Under the pieces are notes generated by a model that did no database searches, was not told the DNA's origin, and saw only the letters and a program-made list of their open reading frames with translations. Below, piece by piece: positions 26,479-35,569 of a stretch of 64,000 nt of DNA (position 1 is its first letter; the number at the start of each line of letters is the position of its first letter). The stretch is from positions 50,284-114,283 of the forward strand of contig CAUQKI010000005.1 in assembly GCA_963518955.1 (NCBI GenBank), read 5' to 3'. This DNA is from JABCPE02 sp963518955. GTDB taxonomy: Bacteria > Bacteroidota > Bacteroidia > Flavobacteriales > Weeksellaceae. A program made the translations under genes and the position numbers.

Positions 26479-26819
26479 GAAACAAACGCCGAAGAGTTCC
26501 TATTTTCAAGCGAGAAGAAGACACTGACCCGCTGAGTGTGGTAGTCAATCTGTTTGATGTAGCGATGGTTTTTGCCGTTGCCCTAATGGTCGCCATGGTA
26601 ATGAACATGAACATGACCGAAGTTTTCAGCAAAGAAGACTTTACTGTCGTGAAAAACCCTGGGAAAGACAATATGGAAATCATCTCCAAAAAAGGAAACA
26701 AGATAGAAAAATACACGCCTTCCACCGACCAAAACAATTCCCAAAACAAAACCAAAGGAAAAAAAGTAGGAACAGCGTATCAGCTGGAAGACGGGCAAAT
26801 CATCTATATAGAAGACTAA
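26475..26819 (+). CDS. hmuV: HmuV, DUF2149 protein with one membrane helix
   Basis: 114 residues from ATG 26475, overlapping the hmuU stop by four bases. An in-frame GTG-type start further upstream lies inside hmuU and is unlikely. A basic N-terminus (MRNKRRR) precedes DPLSVVVNLFDVAMVFAVAL, one transmembrane helix with an Asp in it, and a C-terminal soluble tail ending YQLEDGQIIYIED. The layout mimics ExbD/TolR, single-helix partners of ExbB/TolQ. DUF2149 proteins occupy the hmuV position in heme loci. Last gene of the hmu locus. Confidence 0.85.
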   Translation: MRNKRRRVPIFKREEDTDPLSVVVNLFDVAMVFAVALMVAMVMNMNMTEVFSKEDFTVVKNPGKDNMEIISKKGNKIEKYTPSTDQNNSQNKTKGKKVGTAYQLEDGQIIYIED

Positions 26820-26875
26820 TTTTGCTCATTTGAGAATAAAACGCTAAATTCGTACCCTTTTTAAAATCAAGAAAG

Positions 26876-27529
26876 ATGAAATTTTTTATTGACACAGCAA
26901 ATTTAGAACAAATCAGAGAAGCCCAAAACCTTGGTATTTTGGATGGAGTTACAACCAATCCTTCGCTTATGGCAAAAGAAGGAATCAAAGGAAAAGAAGC
27001 TATTCTACAGCATTATAGAGATATCTGCGAAATTTCAGATGGAGATGTAAGCGCCGAGGTGCTCTCCACCGATTACGAAGGTATGATAAAAGAAGGGAAA
27101 GAACTGGCAGCCCTACACGAGCGAATAGTAGTAAAAATCCCAATGACAAAAGACGGAATAAAAGCGATAAAATATTTCGCTGATCATGGGATAAAGACCA
27201 ACTGTACTTTGGTATTTTCTGCTGGACAGGCTCTTTTGGCAGCAAAAGCAGGCGCTACCTATGTTTCGCCTTTTTTAGGAAGATTAGATGATATTTCTAC
27301 TGACAGCATCCAGCTGATAGAGGACATCCGAGTAATCTACGACAACTATCTTTTTGAAACTAAGATACTTGCAGCCTCTATCCGAAACCCTATGCATATC
27401 ATAAATTGTGCTAAAATAGGTGCAGATGTGGTAACTTCTCCTCTTGCTTCTATTCTGAATCTTTTGAATCATCCTTTGACTGATAACGGATTAAAACAGT
27501 TCATCACTGATTCTAACAAACTACAATAA
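26876..27529 (+). CDS. fsa: Fructose-6-phosphate aldolase / transaldolase family
   Basis: 217 residues, the short transaldolase type. MKFFIDTANLEQIREAQNLG at the start, DGVTTNPSLMAKEG near residue 23, and IVVKIPMTKDGIKA near 84 with the Schiff-base Lys are diagnostic. NCTLVFSAGQALLAAKAGATYVSPF near 109 is also conserved. It either moves a dihydroxyacetone unit in the pentose phosphate pathway or cleaves fructose 6-phosphate; sequence alone does not decide. It stands alone, ended by a bidirectional terminator. Confidence 0.9.
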   Translation: MKFFIDTANLEQIREAQNLGILDGVTTNPSLMAKEGIKGKEAILQHYRDICEISDGDVSAEVLSTDYEGMIKEGKELAALHERIVVKIPMTKDGIKAIKYFADHGIKTNCTLVFSAGQALLAAKAGATYVSPFLGRLDDISTDSIQLIEDIRVIYDNYLFETKILAASIRNPMHIINCAKIGADVVTSPLASILNLLNHPLTDNGLKQFITDSNKLQ

Positions 27530-27532
27530 ATC

Positions 27533-27565
27533 AAAAAGTATGAGTTTTCGCTCATACTTTTTTAT
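27533..27565 (+). terminator. Bidirectional terminator between fsa and the HhH protein gene
   Basis: Inverted repeat AAAAAGTATGAG (27533-27544) and CTCATACTTTTT (27551-27562) between convergent genes, with A- and T-runs on the outer sides. Confidence 0.9.
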
Positions 27566-27570
27566 TACAA

Positions 27571-28881
27571 TTATTTCAAATACATTTTCATTTTTGTGAT
27601 TTCCTCAGGTGTGGCTTTTATCTTTTTAAAAATCTCCTTTTCTGATGGGAAACTCACTCTGTAGAAAATAATTTTTTCGCCGTATTTTCGGAAATATGGA
27701 TGCGTTTTCAGGAAATCTTCTGGCGCATCTGTGATAGCGTATTTCTGGATTTTAGAAACATCCATTGGGCTGGTGGAAATTAAATTCCTTGCCAAATCTT
27801 TATCCACATTATAAGTTTCCAAAATCTGCTGTTTATCGACAAATCCACCTAATTTCTTTCGGTAGCCTAAATAGCTTGCCGCCGCCTTTTCATTAAACCC
27901 AAATTCTACCAACTGCTTGAAAGTAATGCTGTTCAGGTCTATTTTAGAGAAATCCGTTTTGGCTAATGCCACAGTTTTGGAAGGTTCTTCTTTTTCTCGG
28001 ATTTGTAGTTTTATCCAAGGTTTCAGCTCTTGGAATTTTTCCGCAGAAATCACAAAGCATTTTTCAATATCTTCCAGAGTTTTAAAACTTCCTTTCAGAT
28101 TTTTATCTCTGTAATTTACAATTACTTGGGCTTGTTTTTCAGAAAAGCCTAATCTTTGCCAGCCTTGCGCATCCAAAGCATTTGGGTCAAAATAATTGTA
28201 TTCTATTTTAGGTTTATTTTCTGATAATTTTGGAGCGAAATCAGGCGCGGTTTCGGGCAAAAGCAAGTAAGGAGCAAGCCGCTGGTAATTTTCTGGGCTG
28301 ATAATGAAACATTCCCTAAACTTCTCCTTACTTCGGAAACTCCCGCCGAGATAGTTTTTATACTTAATAATCGCTTCGGCTTGTTTTTGGGAAAAGCCCA
28401 TATTCTCCCAATCTTTCGCCGAATAGGAATCAGGATTAAATTTCCCTGATATTTTTAGTTCTTTCTTAGTAAAAGAATTTTCAAAATTATTTTTCTTGCT
28501 AGTTTTCTCTGGAAGCAGAATATACGCCTCTATTTCCGCAAATTTTTCAGGTGAAATGGCGTAGCATTTTGCCAGCTGTTCCTTTGAGAGAAATTCTCCG
28601 CCGACCAGCTCTTTATAATTCAGAATGGTTTTGACCTGCCGTTCTGTAAAACCGAGATTTTTCCACTGCTCTGCAGTGAGTTCATTTGGGTTAAATTCTG
28701 ATAAAACCAACTCACTTCCCGCCTTTTCATTCACAAACTCCACTACTATAGGCTCGTGCTTTTCAGTGTTTTTAAACCAATAAAAAACCAACTGAAAAAC
28801 CAAAATAAGGATTCCTAAAATCCCTAAACCTATAAACTGGTTTCGCCGCATCTGAAAAGGTAATTTTGGAAAATTTCTCAT
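27571..28881 (-). CDS. Multi-helix-hairpin-helix (ComEA-like) membrane-anchored protein
   Basis: 436 residues. One transmembrane helix near residues 16-34 anchors it; the rest is probably periplasmic. About four helix-hairpin-helix units of the ComEA type follow, each starting DPN or NPN and reading LTAEQWKNLGFTERQVKTIL, with repeats at roughly 64, 148, 232 and 313. A later stretch, YFRKYGEKIIFYRVSFPSE, precedes a final half-unit. Such repeats bind DNA without sequence specificity in ComEA, so DNA uptake or a structural role is possible. Similar multi-HhH proteins are common in flavobacteria and uncharacterised. Confidence 0.8.
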   Translation of the reverse strand: MRNFPKLPFQMRRNQFIGLGILGILILVFQLVFYWFKNTEKHEPIVVEFVNEKAGSELVLSEFNPNELTAEQWKNLGFTERQVKTILNYKELVGGEFLSKEQLAKCYAISPEKFAEIEAYILLPEKTSKKNNFENSFTKKELKISGKFNPDSYSAKDWENMGFSQKQAEAIIKYKNYLGGSFRSKEKFRECFIISPENYQRLAPYLLLPETAPDFAPKLSENKPKIEYNYFDPNALDAQGWQRLGFSEKQAQVIVNYRDKNLKGSFKTLEDIEKCFVISAEKFQELKPWIKLQIREKEEPSKTVALAKTDFSKIDLNSITFKQLVEFGFNEKAAASYLGYRKKLGGFVDKQQILETYNVDKDLARNLISTSPMDVSKIQKYAITDAPEDFLKTHPYFRKYGEKIIFYRVSFPSEKEIFKKIKATPEEITKMKMYLK

Positions 28882-28883
28882 AA

Positions 28884-28911
28884 AAAAATAAAAGCCTCTA
28901 AAAAGAGGCTC
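28884..28911 (-). terminator. Terminator of gapA
   Basis: AGCCTC (28893-28898) and GAGGCT (28905-28910), extended by A/T pairs, sit between the gapA stop and the next minus gene. A T-run follows on the minus strand. Confidence 0.75.
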
Positions 28912-28919
28912 TTTGTTTA

Positions 28920-29924
28920 TTATAATGTCGCTGAATGAGCCAACAAATCTGTCAGTTTATTAGAATATCCTGTCTCATTGTCATACCAAGATACCAGCTT
29001 CACGAAGTTAGGAGAAAGCATGATTCCTGCTCCTTTATCGAAGATAGATGTTCTCTTATCTCCTATAAAGTCCTGAGATACCACAGGATCTTCTGTATAG
29101 CCCAAAATTCCTTTTAATTCGTTTTCAGAAGCAGATTTGATAGCTTGAGAAATTTCATCGTAAGAAGTTGCTTTTTCTAATCTTACCGTTAGATCCACCA
29201 CAGAAACATCAGCAGTCGGCACTCTGAACGCCATACCTGTCAGTTTTCCGTTAAGTGAAGGAATCACTTTTCCTACCGCTTTAGCAGCACCTGTAGAAGA
29301 AGGAATGATGTTCAACAATGCTGAACGACCACCTCTCCAGTCTTTTATAGATGGGCCATCCACAGTTCTCTGTGTAGCCGTAGTAGCGTGTACAGTAGTC
29401 ATCAACCCTTCTACAATCCCGAAGTTGTCATGAACCACTTTTGCTAATGGCGCAAGACAGTTGGTAGTACAAGAAGCGTTAGAGAAAATATTTTGGTCAG
29501 CTTTTAGTTCTTTGTGGTTTACTCCCATTACGAACATTGGCGTATCATCTTTTGATGGAGCAGAAAGAACTACTTTTTTCGCACCTGCATTTAGGTGGGC
29601 AGTAGCAGTTTCTTTTGTTAAGAAAAGTCCTGTAGATTCTACGATGTATTCTGCACCTACTTCATTCCATTTCAAGTTGTTAGGATCTCTTTCAGAAGTT
29701 ACTCTTATTCTCTTTCCGTTTACGATAAGGTCGTTTCCTTCTACAGAAACTTCTCCTGCGAATTTCCCGTGAACCGAATCATATTTTAGCATGTACGCCA
29801 TGTATTCAGCATTCACTAGGTCGTTAATTCCTACAACCTCGATGTTATCTCTTTCAACCATTGCGTTGAAAACTAAACTCCCAATTCTACCGAATCCGTT
29901 GATTCCTACTTTGATTTTTGACAT
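28920..29924 (-). CDS. gapA: Glyceraldehyde-3-phosphate dehydrogenase, type I
   Basis: 334 residues from ATG 29924; the longer frame upstream overlaps the promoter and is rejected. KVGINGFGRIGSLVF at residues 4-18 is the NAD-binding loop, SNASCTTNCLAPL near 150 carries the catalytic Cys, and SWYDNETGYSNK near 313 is the C-terminal signature. It oxidises glyceraldehyde 3-phosphate in glycolysis. Transcribed alone from a TAAATTTG promoter with a leader of about 60 bases. Confidence 0.97.
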   Translation of the reverse strand: MSKIKVGINGFGRIGSLVFNAMVERDNIEVVGINDLVNAEYMAYMLKYDSVHGKFAGEVSVEGNDLIVNGKRIRVTSERDPNNLKWNEVGAEYIVESTGLFLTKETATAHLNAGAKKVVLSAPSKDDTPMFVMGVNHKELKADQNIFSNASCTTNCLAPLAKVVHDNFGIVEGLMTTVHATTATQRTVDGPSIKDWRGGRSALLNIIPSSTGAAKAVGKVIPSLNGKLTGMAFRVPTADVSVVDLTVRLEKATSYDEISQAIKSASENELKGILGYTEDPVVSQDFIGDKRTSIFDKGAGIMLSPNFVKLVSWYDNETGYSNKLTDLLAHSATL

Positions 29925-29986
29925 GATGTTATAATTAAATTTAAAAGTTTTCTTCTCATTATCTAAGGTCTGAAACTTGACCTGCA

Positions 29987-29994
29987 CAAATTTA
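29987..29994 (-). promoter_or_regulatory. -7 promoter box of gapA
   Basis: The minus strand reads TAAATTTG, a perfect TAnnTTTG match, 62 bases before ATG 29924. No well-spaced TTG is visible upstream. Confidence 0.6.
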
Positions 29995-30092
29995 CAAAAT
30001 AAAGTCCAATAAAACGAGTTAAATTTAATATTTCATTTGGCATAATTTTTACTTTAATTTTTTCTAATTTTACCGAATATTATTTTATCATT

Positions 30093-30938
30093 ATGGAAAT
30101 TATCAGAAACGCTAAAGATTTACAAATTTATATCGCTAATGCCAAAAACAAAGGGCTAAAAATAGGTTTTGCTCCTACAATGGGCGCACTGCATGGTGGA
30201 CACCTCTCACTCTACGAAAGAGCCAGAAAGGAAAACGATATCGTAGTTTCTTCTATTTTCGTGAATCCTACTCAGTTCAACAATCCTGAGGATTTAGAAA
30301 AATATCCACGAACCATAGAAGCAGACATTGACCTTTTAGAAAAAACTAAAAATGTAGACGCCGTCTATACTCCATCCGTAGAAGACCTTTACCCTAATGG
30401 ATTAGAGCGAAAAAGCTATGATTTTGATGGGTTAGAAAACGAAATGGAAGGAAAATCCAGACCTGGACATTTTGACGGTGTAGGAACTGTGGTGGAGGAG
30501 CTTTTCAGACAAGTTCAGCCTGATAATGCCTATTTCGGCGACAAAGATTTTCAGCAACTGGCAATTATCAAAAAATTAGTTCAAAAACTAAAGCTGCCTA
30601 TCAACATCGTAGGAATGCCTATTTTTAGGGAAGATAGCGGACTGGCGATGAGCTCGCGAAATATGAGGCTAAGCCCTGAGCAAAGAGATAAAGCCAAACT
30701 TATCTATGCTACTTTGGTAAAAGCCAACGAGATGTTCAGAAAATCCAGCCTCTCTGATGTCAAAACCTTTGTAGAAAAAACCTTTGAAGACTCTGATTTT
30801 GAGCTGGAATATTTTATCATCGCAGATGAAGAAACCTTGAAAGAAGCAGATAAAATCGAAAACGGAAAGAATTACCGAGCGTTCATCGTTGTTCTGGTCG
30901 ATGGAGTCCGATTGATTGACAATATCCATCTTGACTAA
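30093..30938 (+). CDS. panC: Pantothenate synthetase
   Basis: 281 residues, the normal length. FAPTMGALHGGHLSLYERA near residues 28-46 is the HxGH nucleotide-binding motif; VSSIFVNPTQFNNPEDLEKYPR near 53 and YFGDKDFQQLAIIKKLV near 149 follow, and SSRNMRL near 187 is the KMSKS-like block. It condenses pantoate and beta-alanine with ATP in coenzyme A synthesis. Divergent from gapA. In many flavobacteria panC lies near the glgA-like/glmS/gld block, as here. Confidence 0.97.
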   Translation: MEIIRNAKDLQIYIANAKNKGLKIGFAPTMGALHGGHLSLYERARKENDIVVSSIFVNPTQFNNPEDLEKYPRTIEADIDLLEKTKNVDAVYTPSVEDLYPNGLERKSYDFDGLENEMEGKSRPGHFDGVGTVVEELFRQVQPDNAYFGDKDFQQLAIIKKLVQKLKLPINIVGMPIFREDSGLAMSSRNMRLSPEQRDKAKLIYATLVKANEMFRKSSLSDVKTFVEKTFEDSDFELEYFIIADEETLKEADKIENGKNYRAFIVVLVDGVRLIDNIHLD

Positions 30939-30948
30939 TTTCAAAAAA

Positions 30949-30975
30949 TAAATCCCGCCAAATGGTGGGATTTTT
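30949..30975 (+). terminator. Bidirectional terminator after panC
   Basis: AAATCCCGCCA (30950-30960) and TGGTGGGATTT (30963-30973) pair with one G.T wobble. A-run and T-run flank the convergent genes. Confidence 0.85.
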
Positions 30976-30977
30976 AT

Positions 30978-32021
30978 TTATTTCTGTTCTGTAAATCTGG
31001 TCAAATTCACTTCTGGAAGCAGGTCTTTTTTACCTTCAATAAAATCAAAAAGTTCTTTTGAAAAATAGCATCCATTCAGAATTCCTCTCGCTCCCAACCC
31101 ATTGAAAACATAAAGGTTTTTGTGCTTTTCATGTCTTCCTAAAATAGGTCTCCTATCCGCCACAGTAGGACGAAATCCTACATTGATTTCCTCCACTTCG
31201 AATTTTTTTGGATAAAACTGAGACAGTCCGTCTATCAGTTGTTCTTTCGCCTCCTCATCCACATTTTCATCTGTTCTTTCCCTATCGTAAGTTCCTCCAT
31301 AATAGTATTTTCCATTTTCCAATGGAAAAATAAAATGTTTTTTCTTAATCGTAAAATCCCCTTCCAGCGGTACAGAGAGATTTACCACCAAATGATGGCC
31401 TTTATTAATATGAATAGGAATTTCTTTAAAATACGGATTTTGCTTTACGGCTATTCCTTCCGCAAAAACAATATTTTTAAACTTAATATCCTTATACTGA
31501 GAGTTTTCTACATCGAGAGAGTTATAGTCAAATCTTTCTTTTATCAGATATTCATTTCTTTGTAAATATTGTAAAATATCTCCAAAAAACGCTTCCACAT
31601 CCAATCTTGCAGAATGATTTACCCTTCCAGAACTAAACGGATTTTTCACCACATCTAATTCCTCAAAAACAGGGTGCAAAAAAGGTCTAAGACTTTCTTC
31701 TTTCATCTTTTTCTGCCATAATTCTCTTTCCTCTTCATTATGAAAAATCCTTTGGATAGGTTTATTTATTAAATAATTCTTGCCTGTATACTGCTGTATT
31801 TCAGACAGAGTTTTATGCAAAAAATCTATCTGTTCCTTTGCCAGCCAAAAAGAAGTAAAACGCTTCAAAACCACAGGATTGATCATCCCAGCCGAAATCT
31901 GCGATGCGCTCTTCTTCCCTTCTGAAAAAATAACGAAATCTTTATTTTCTTTTAACAGCTGATGTGCAAAAAATAAAGCCGCATATCCATCTCCTACAAT
32001 GATGTATTCTGTATCTCTCAT
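30978..32021 (-). CDS. FAD-dependent oxidoreductase, DadA-like
   Basis: 347 residues from ATG 32021; a GTG two codons upstream is possible. YIIVGDGYAALFFAHQLLKE at residues 5-24 is the FAD dinucleotide-binding fold. ISAGMINPVVLKRFTSFWLA near 44 is the second FAD contact region of DadA/ThiO-type amine oxidases, and GLGARGILNGCYFSKELFD near 308 the C-terminal FAD block. Members oxidise amino acids or other amines; the substrate here is unknown. A terminator follows the upstream gldN gene, so it is transcribed separately. Confidence 0.85.
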   Translation of the reverse strand: MRDTEYIIVGDGYAALFFAHQLLKENKDFVIFSEGKKSASQISAGMINPVVLKRFTSFWLAKEQIDFLHKTLSEIQQYTGKNYLINKPIQRIFHNEEERELWQKKMKEESLRPFLHPVFEELDVVKNPFSSGRVNHSARLDVEAFFGDILQYLQRNEYLIKERFDYNSLDVENSQYKDIKFKNIVFAEGIAVKQNPYFKEIPIHINKGHHLVVNLSVPLEGDFTIKKKHFIFPLENGKYYYGGTYDRERTDENVDEEAKEQLIDGLSQFYPKKFEVEEINVGFRPTVADRRPILGRHEKHKNLYVFNGLGARGILNGCYFSKELFDFIEGKKDLLPEVNLTRFTEQK

Positions 32022-32033
32022 AACCACAAAAAT

Positions 32034-32062
32034 AAAAAAACCTAGGCAAAATTTGCCTAGGC
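32034..32062 (-). terminator. Terminator of the gldKLMN operon
   Basis: CCTAGGCAAA and TTTGCCTAGG within 32041-32061 form a perfect hairpin 25 bases past the gldN stop. Seven T follow on the minus strand. Confidence 0.9.
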
Positions 32063-32086
32063 TATTATGTTAAAATTATAATAAAA

Positions 32087-33193
32087 TTAATAATTCCACA
32101 TATCATTCTCCATCTCGAGAATTTGATTTTTGATTCTTTCGCTCTCTTCTAGTTGAGCGTTAGCATCATTCGGGATGTAGTCTTTGATATTCCCTGTACC
32201 ATACCCATTTTCAGATCTATAGATGATAGAAGAGAATCTTCTTGCATTCAATAAATCATCAAAAGTAAGGTCAGAAGACAAGTTCTTATTGTTAAATACT
32301 ACTGCATTTGCCAATACTTCCCTTGCACTTGGGTAGAATACCCAGAACAAATCAATAAGCTCATCTGCGTTACCAAGAGGTTCTCCATTAGGTCCTGTCA
32401 AGGCATTAGATGCAGGGTCTTTACCCATAGCAGAAATACCTAATAATCTGTATTTCAGCTGTGCATCTCTACGATCAATGTACCACATACCTTTGATCTT
32501 CAGCATCTTTACATTTTCAGATTTAGTTTCATAAACATCTATGTATTGTTGTTTCTCTTCTTCTGAAATTTTCTCCCCAGCATTGACTCTTTCGATATAT
32601 GCATCAGAGATACGCACGAATTTCGTAGCATTTTCTATTTCTTGTTTAGTCATTCTATCTTTAAACATCTCATCTTTATACACTTCTTTAATAGAGCCAT
32701 CATTTACTCCATCTAAAAGAAGTTGGTACAAAGATTTTGTAGAAGCTACTAAACCATCAGAGTTATAATAGAATGGTCTATTGATTTTTTCGTTCATATC
32801 AATAATTTCCCATACCACCATACTTCTAACAATATCCTTATCCTCTACATATCCGTATTTTACTGGATTGTTTTTTACGGAAATAAGAGAATCCCCTTTC
32901 TTAACTGTATTCAAGTTTCTGTAGTGTCTCAACGCAGCTGGTGAATCTGAGTTAAGGATACTCAAAGAGTTCACTGGATTCAATGGAATCTCTTCCTCTT
33001 TTTTAACCTCTACAACAGGCTCTGCTGGTTGTTCTGGCTCTTCTTGAACAGTTTTAGTCTTTCCTTTTTTACCTTTTTTACCTTTTGGGGCTACTGCTGT
33101 CTTTTTAGCTCCAGCTTTCTTTTTGCCTTTTCCCTTCTGAGCATCTGCAAAGAAGAAGGTAAATACAAGAAAGAACAATAATATTCTTCTCAT
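32087..33193 (-). CDS. gldN: GldN, type IX secretion / gliding motility protein
   Basis: 368 residues with a signal peptide (about 1-18, ending FADA). A Lys/Ala/Gly-rich linker with KGKGKKKAGAKKT and a Pro/Glu-rich segment follow. The conserved domain (about 110-330) includes DIVRSMVVWEIIDMNEKINRPFYYN and KIKGMWYIDRRDAQLKYRLLGIS, characteristic of GldN/PorN. In the type IX system GldN forms periplasmic rings with GldK beneath the outer membrane. The last gene of gldK-gldL-gldM-gldN, a fixed order in Bacteroidota. Confidence 0.95.
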   Translation of the reverse strand: MRRILLFFLVFTFFFADAQKGKGKKKAGAKKTAVAPKGKKGKKGKTKTVQEEPEQPAEPVVEVKKEEEIPLNPVNSLSILNSDSPAALRHYRNLNTVKKGDSLISVKNNPVKYGYVEDKDIVRSMVVWEIIDMNEKINRPFYYNSDGLVASTKSLYQLLLDGVNDGSIKEVYKDEMFKDRMTKQEIENATKFVRISDAYIERVNAGEKISEEEKQQYIDVYETKSENVKMLKIKGMWYIDRRDAQLKYRLLGISAMGKDPASNALTGPNGEPLGNADELIDLFWVFYPSAREVLANAVVFNNKNLSSDLTFDDLLNARRFSSIIYRSENGYGTGNIKDYIPNDANAQLEESERIKNQILEMENDMWNY

Positions 33194-33222
33194 TTTATTT
33201 TAATATTAATTATATTTATTTA

Positions 33223-34785
33223 CTACTGAACATTTATGACAACTGGGCTGATATTTTTAAGCATTTGTCCACCCAATCCTGTAGCAGTAGCTTGGATATC
33301 AAACACATAACATACATCACCAGCTCTCAATCCAGCTGTAAGACCAGCAGCTGCACTTAGAGAGTTTCCGCTCACATACATTGCTGCTTTTCCAGGCGCT
33401 TTGAATCTAAATCCTGTTACTTGGAAACTTACAGGGAAGTCGAAATCAGGTATAGCTGCCGAAATCACTTGTTTTGAAATAGAACTTGCAGGCATAGAAA
33501 CTACATTCTGAGATCTGATCTGTCCTTGTGGTGCTGGAACACTCTTAATACGGAATGGGAATGATTGAGAAACCACTTTTCCATTAGGTTGTTTTCCTGA
33601 CACTGTAATATTTACAGTATTTCCAGCTCCTGGTCTGATAACCCATTTACCTCTACCACCTGATACACTTGCACCTGGTGCAGAAAGAGTTACTGTAGAG
33701 TTATCAACACCTAACATAGATGCAGACACAGGGTTTTCTACACCTCTATATAGTACATTCATCTTATCAGCAGAAATCAAAGCTCCACTTTGAAGTTTAA
33801 CTTCCTCTGCACCAGCGATTACTCTATAGTTGTGTTTGAAAGGCAATGCTACCATTTCTCCTTTAGAGTTTCTATAAGAAACTGTACCACTCATTGTATG
33901 TTCTCCTACTCCTCCTCCTAGAGTTTTGTATCCCATACCTCTAGTTGTTCTATCAACTCCTGTGAACTGAAGATTTGGATCATCAGAATATGTTCCGATG
34001 AATACTTTAGCTTCTACAGGCTGACCTTGAATAATTACTGTAGGACCAGCAACGATAGCTTCGTATGCATTGAATTTGATATCAGCATCCACTTTTTCTT
34101 GAAGCATCAATGCCAAAGCATCTGACTGCAAGTTTCTCGCTTCTGATTGGATAACTTCCAAGTTAGATAATGCAGCAATCAATGGTTGGTTGTGGAATTT
34201 ATATTGTAACCATCCTTTACCATTTCTTGTTTCTCCTTTTGGAAATTCAGTAACCATTGTTTGGTTAGCTCTTTCCACTAGGTTTTTCATTTCTGGAACA
34301 TTTCCGAAAGACTGAGAAATAAATGTTCTAAGATCATTTATTTGTTTTGTCAAATCTTTAGCAACCTTAGAAGGAGCGTTTTCATCACCTCCATCGAAGA
34401 ATTTACCTGTAGAATATTCCGTACCATTCAAAGCATTGAAGTTATCTTCTACCCCAGATTTTTCATCATATCCAGCTTCTTTTTTCAATTGAGTTTTGAT
34501 GCCTTCTATTGATTCTACTAAAGCATTGATTTTTCCTTTCAATCCTTGATAAATTTCATAATTTTGAGCTGCTGCTTCATTAGTTTCAGATTTAGCCTTT
34601 AAGGTTTGCTCAAAAATTTTATCAGTTTTATTTTCAGTCAACTCTCTTGACTCTTGTAGAGATGAGTTAGTATCAAAATAAGATCTAATAATCTCTTGGT
34701 CAATTTGCATCGCCAACATACAGATGAAAACCAAGTACATTAGGTTAATCATCTTCTGACGAGGTGATAATTTCTCTTTTGCCAT
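33223..34785 (-). CDS. gldM: GldM, type IX secretion motor/shaft protein
   Basis: 520 residues. MAKEKLSPRQKMINLMYLVFICMLAM is a short cytoplasmic tail followed by the single transmembrane helix (about 14-34). A long periplasmic part of four beta domains ends at VVINVQ. GldM and GldL form the proton-driven motor; the GldM helix threads through the GldL ring and its periplasmic part reaches GldK/GldN. Length and domain layout match known GldM. Confidence 0.97.
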   Translation of the reverse strand: MAKEKLSPRQKMINLMYLVFICMLAMQIDQEIIRSYFDTNSSLQESRELTENKTDKIFEQTLKAKSETNEAAAQNYEIYQGLKGKINALVESIEGIKTQLKKEAGYDEKSGVEDNFNALNGTEYSTGKFFDGGDENAPSKVAKDLTKQINDLRTFISQSFGNVPEMKNLVERANQTMVTEFPKGETRNGKGWLQYKFHNQPLIAALSNLEVIQSEARNLQSDALALMLQEKVDADIKFNAYEAIVAGPTVIIQGQPVEAKVFIGTYSDDPNLQFTGVDRTTRGMGYKTLGGGVGEHTMSGTVSYRNSKGEMVALPFKHNYRVIAGAEEVKLQSGALISADKMNVLYRGVENPVSASMLGVDNSTVTLSAPGASVSGGRGKWVIRPGAGNTVNITVSGKQPNGKVVSQSFPFRIKSVPAPQGQIRSQNVVSMPASSISKQVISAAIPDFDFPVSFQVTGFRFKAPGKAAMYVSGNSLSAAAGLTAGLRAGDVCYVFDIQATATGLGGQMLKNISPVVINVQ

Positions 34786-34833
34786 TTTTTAATTTTTTTT
34801 GGTTTAAAATTATTTAAAAATCACAATGAGAAA

Positions 34834-35520
34834 TTAAGCTTTCATCGCTGTTAACATACCTCCATAAACTCTGTTCAAGCTATTAAGGTTTGTAGTCAAT
34901 CCTTTCAATTCTTCATTAAACTTCTCTGACTGTTCAGCTGATTTTTGGATGTCAGCTACATATTTTTTGCTGTACTCAGACTGTTGTCTTCCGTGTTCTA
35001 ATTGTAGAGCATATAATGCGTTGATGCTTTCTAAGTGGTTAGCAGCTAAAGCCATTTGCTCATTATATTTGTGAGTAGAAGCAGAAACATCCACAGTCTG
35101 GTTAATTTGGTCTACAGAGTGAGAGAATTTATCAATTCCTGTTCTCAATCTTTCGAACATAGCAACATCCAATTTAGCATCTGCTAACATTTTATCCAAT
35201 TTTTCAGATAAAGAAACTTCTAATTCAGAGATGTTAGATGTAACTTTAGACTCTACAGCCTTTCTTGGCTTTGGTGTAGCATTAGCATCCATTAATTCTG
35301 GATATACATTTTCCCATGCATATTTAGTTTCTTCTGCAGGTGGGTTGAAAGCAAACACTATGAAGATAAAACATTCCACAGCAAGCCCCAATCCTAAGAT
35401 AAAGTTTCCACTTACACCTGGAATAGGAAGGTGTGTCATTTTTACTAACGCTCCGAAAATTACTACCGCTGCCCCCATTGAATAAATGAAGTTCAACACA
35501 GCATCTTTTGATTTAAACAT
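34834..35520 (-). CDS. gldL: GldL, type IX secretion motor stator
   Basis: 228 residues. Two transmembrane helices near residues 10-28 and 36-57 include the conserved Lys and Glu positions (ALVKMTHLPIPG and GLAVECFIFIVFAF). The remainder is a cytoplasmic helical, coiled-coil-like region. GldL pentamers convert proton motive force into rotation of GldM, driving secretion and gliding. Located between gldK and gldM as expected. Confidence 0.96.
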   Translation of the reverse strand: MFKSKDAVLNFIYSMGAAVVIFGALVKMTHLPIPGVSGNFILGLGLAVECFIFIVFAFNPPAEETKYAWENVYPELMDANATPKPRKAVESKVTSNISELEVSLSEKLDKMLADAKLDVAMFERLRTGIDKFSHSVDQINQTVDVSASTHKYNEQMALAANHLESINALYALQLEHGRQQSEYSKKYVADIQKSAEQSEKFNEELKGLTTNLNSLNRVYGGMLTAMKA

Positions 35521-35569
35521 AACTTTTAATTTTTAATGATTATACTTTATTTAATTTTTTCTTGTTTTT

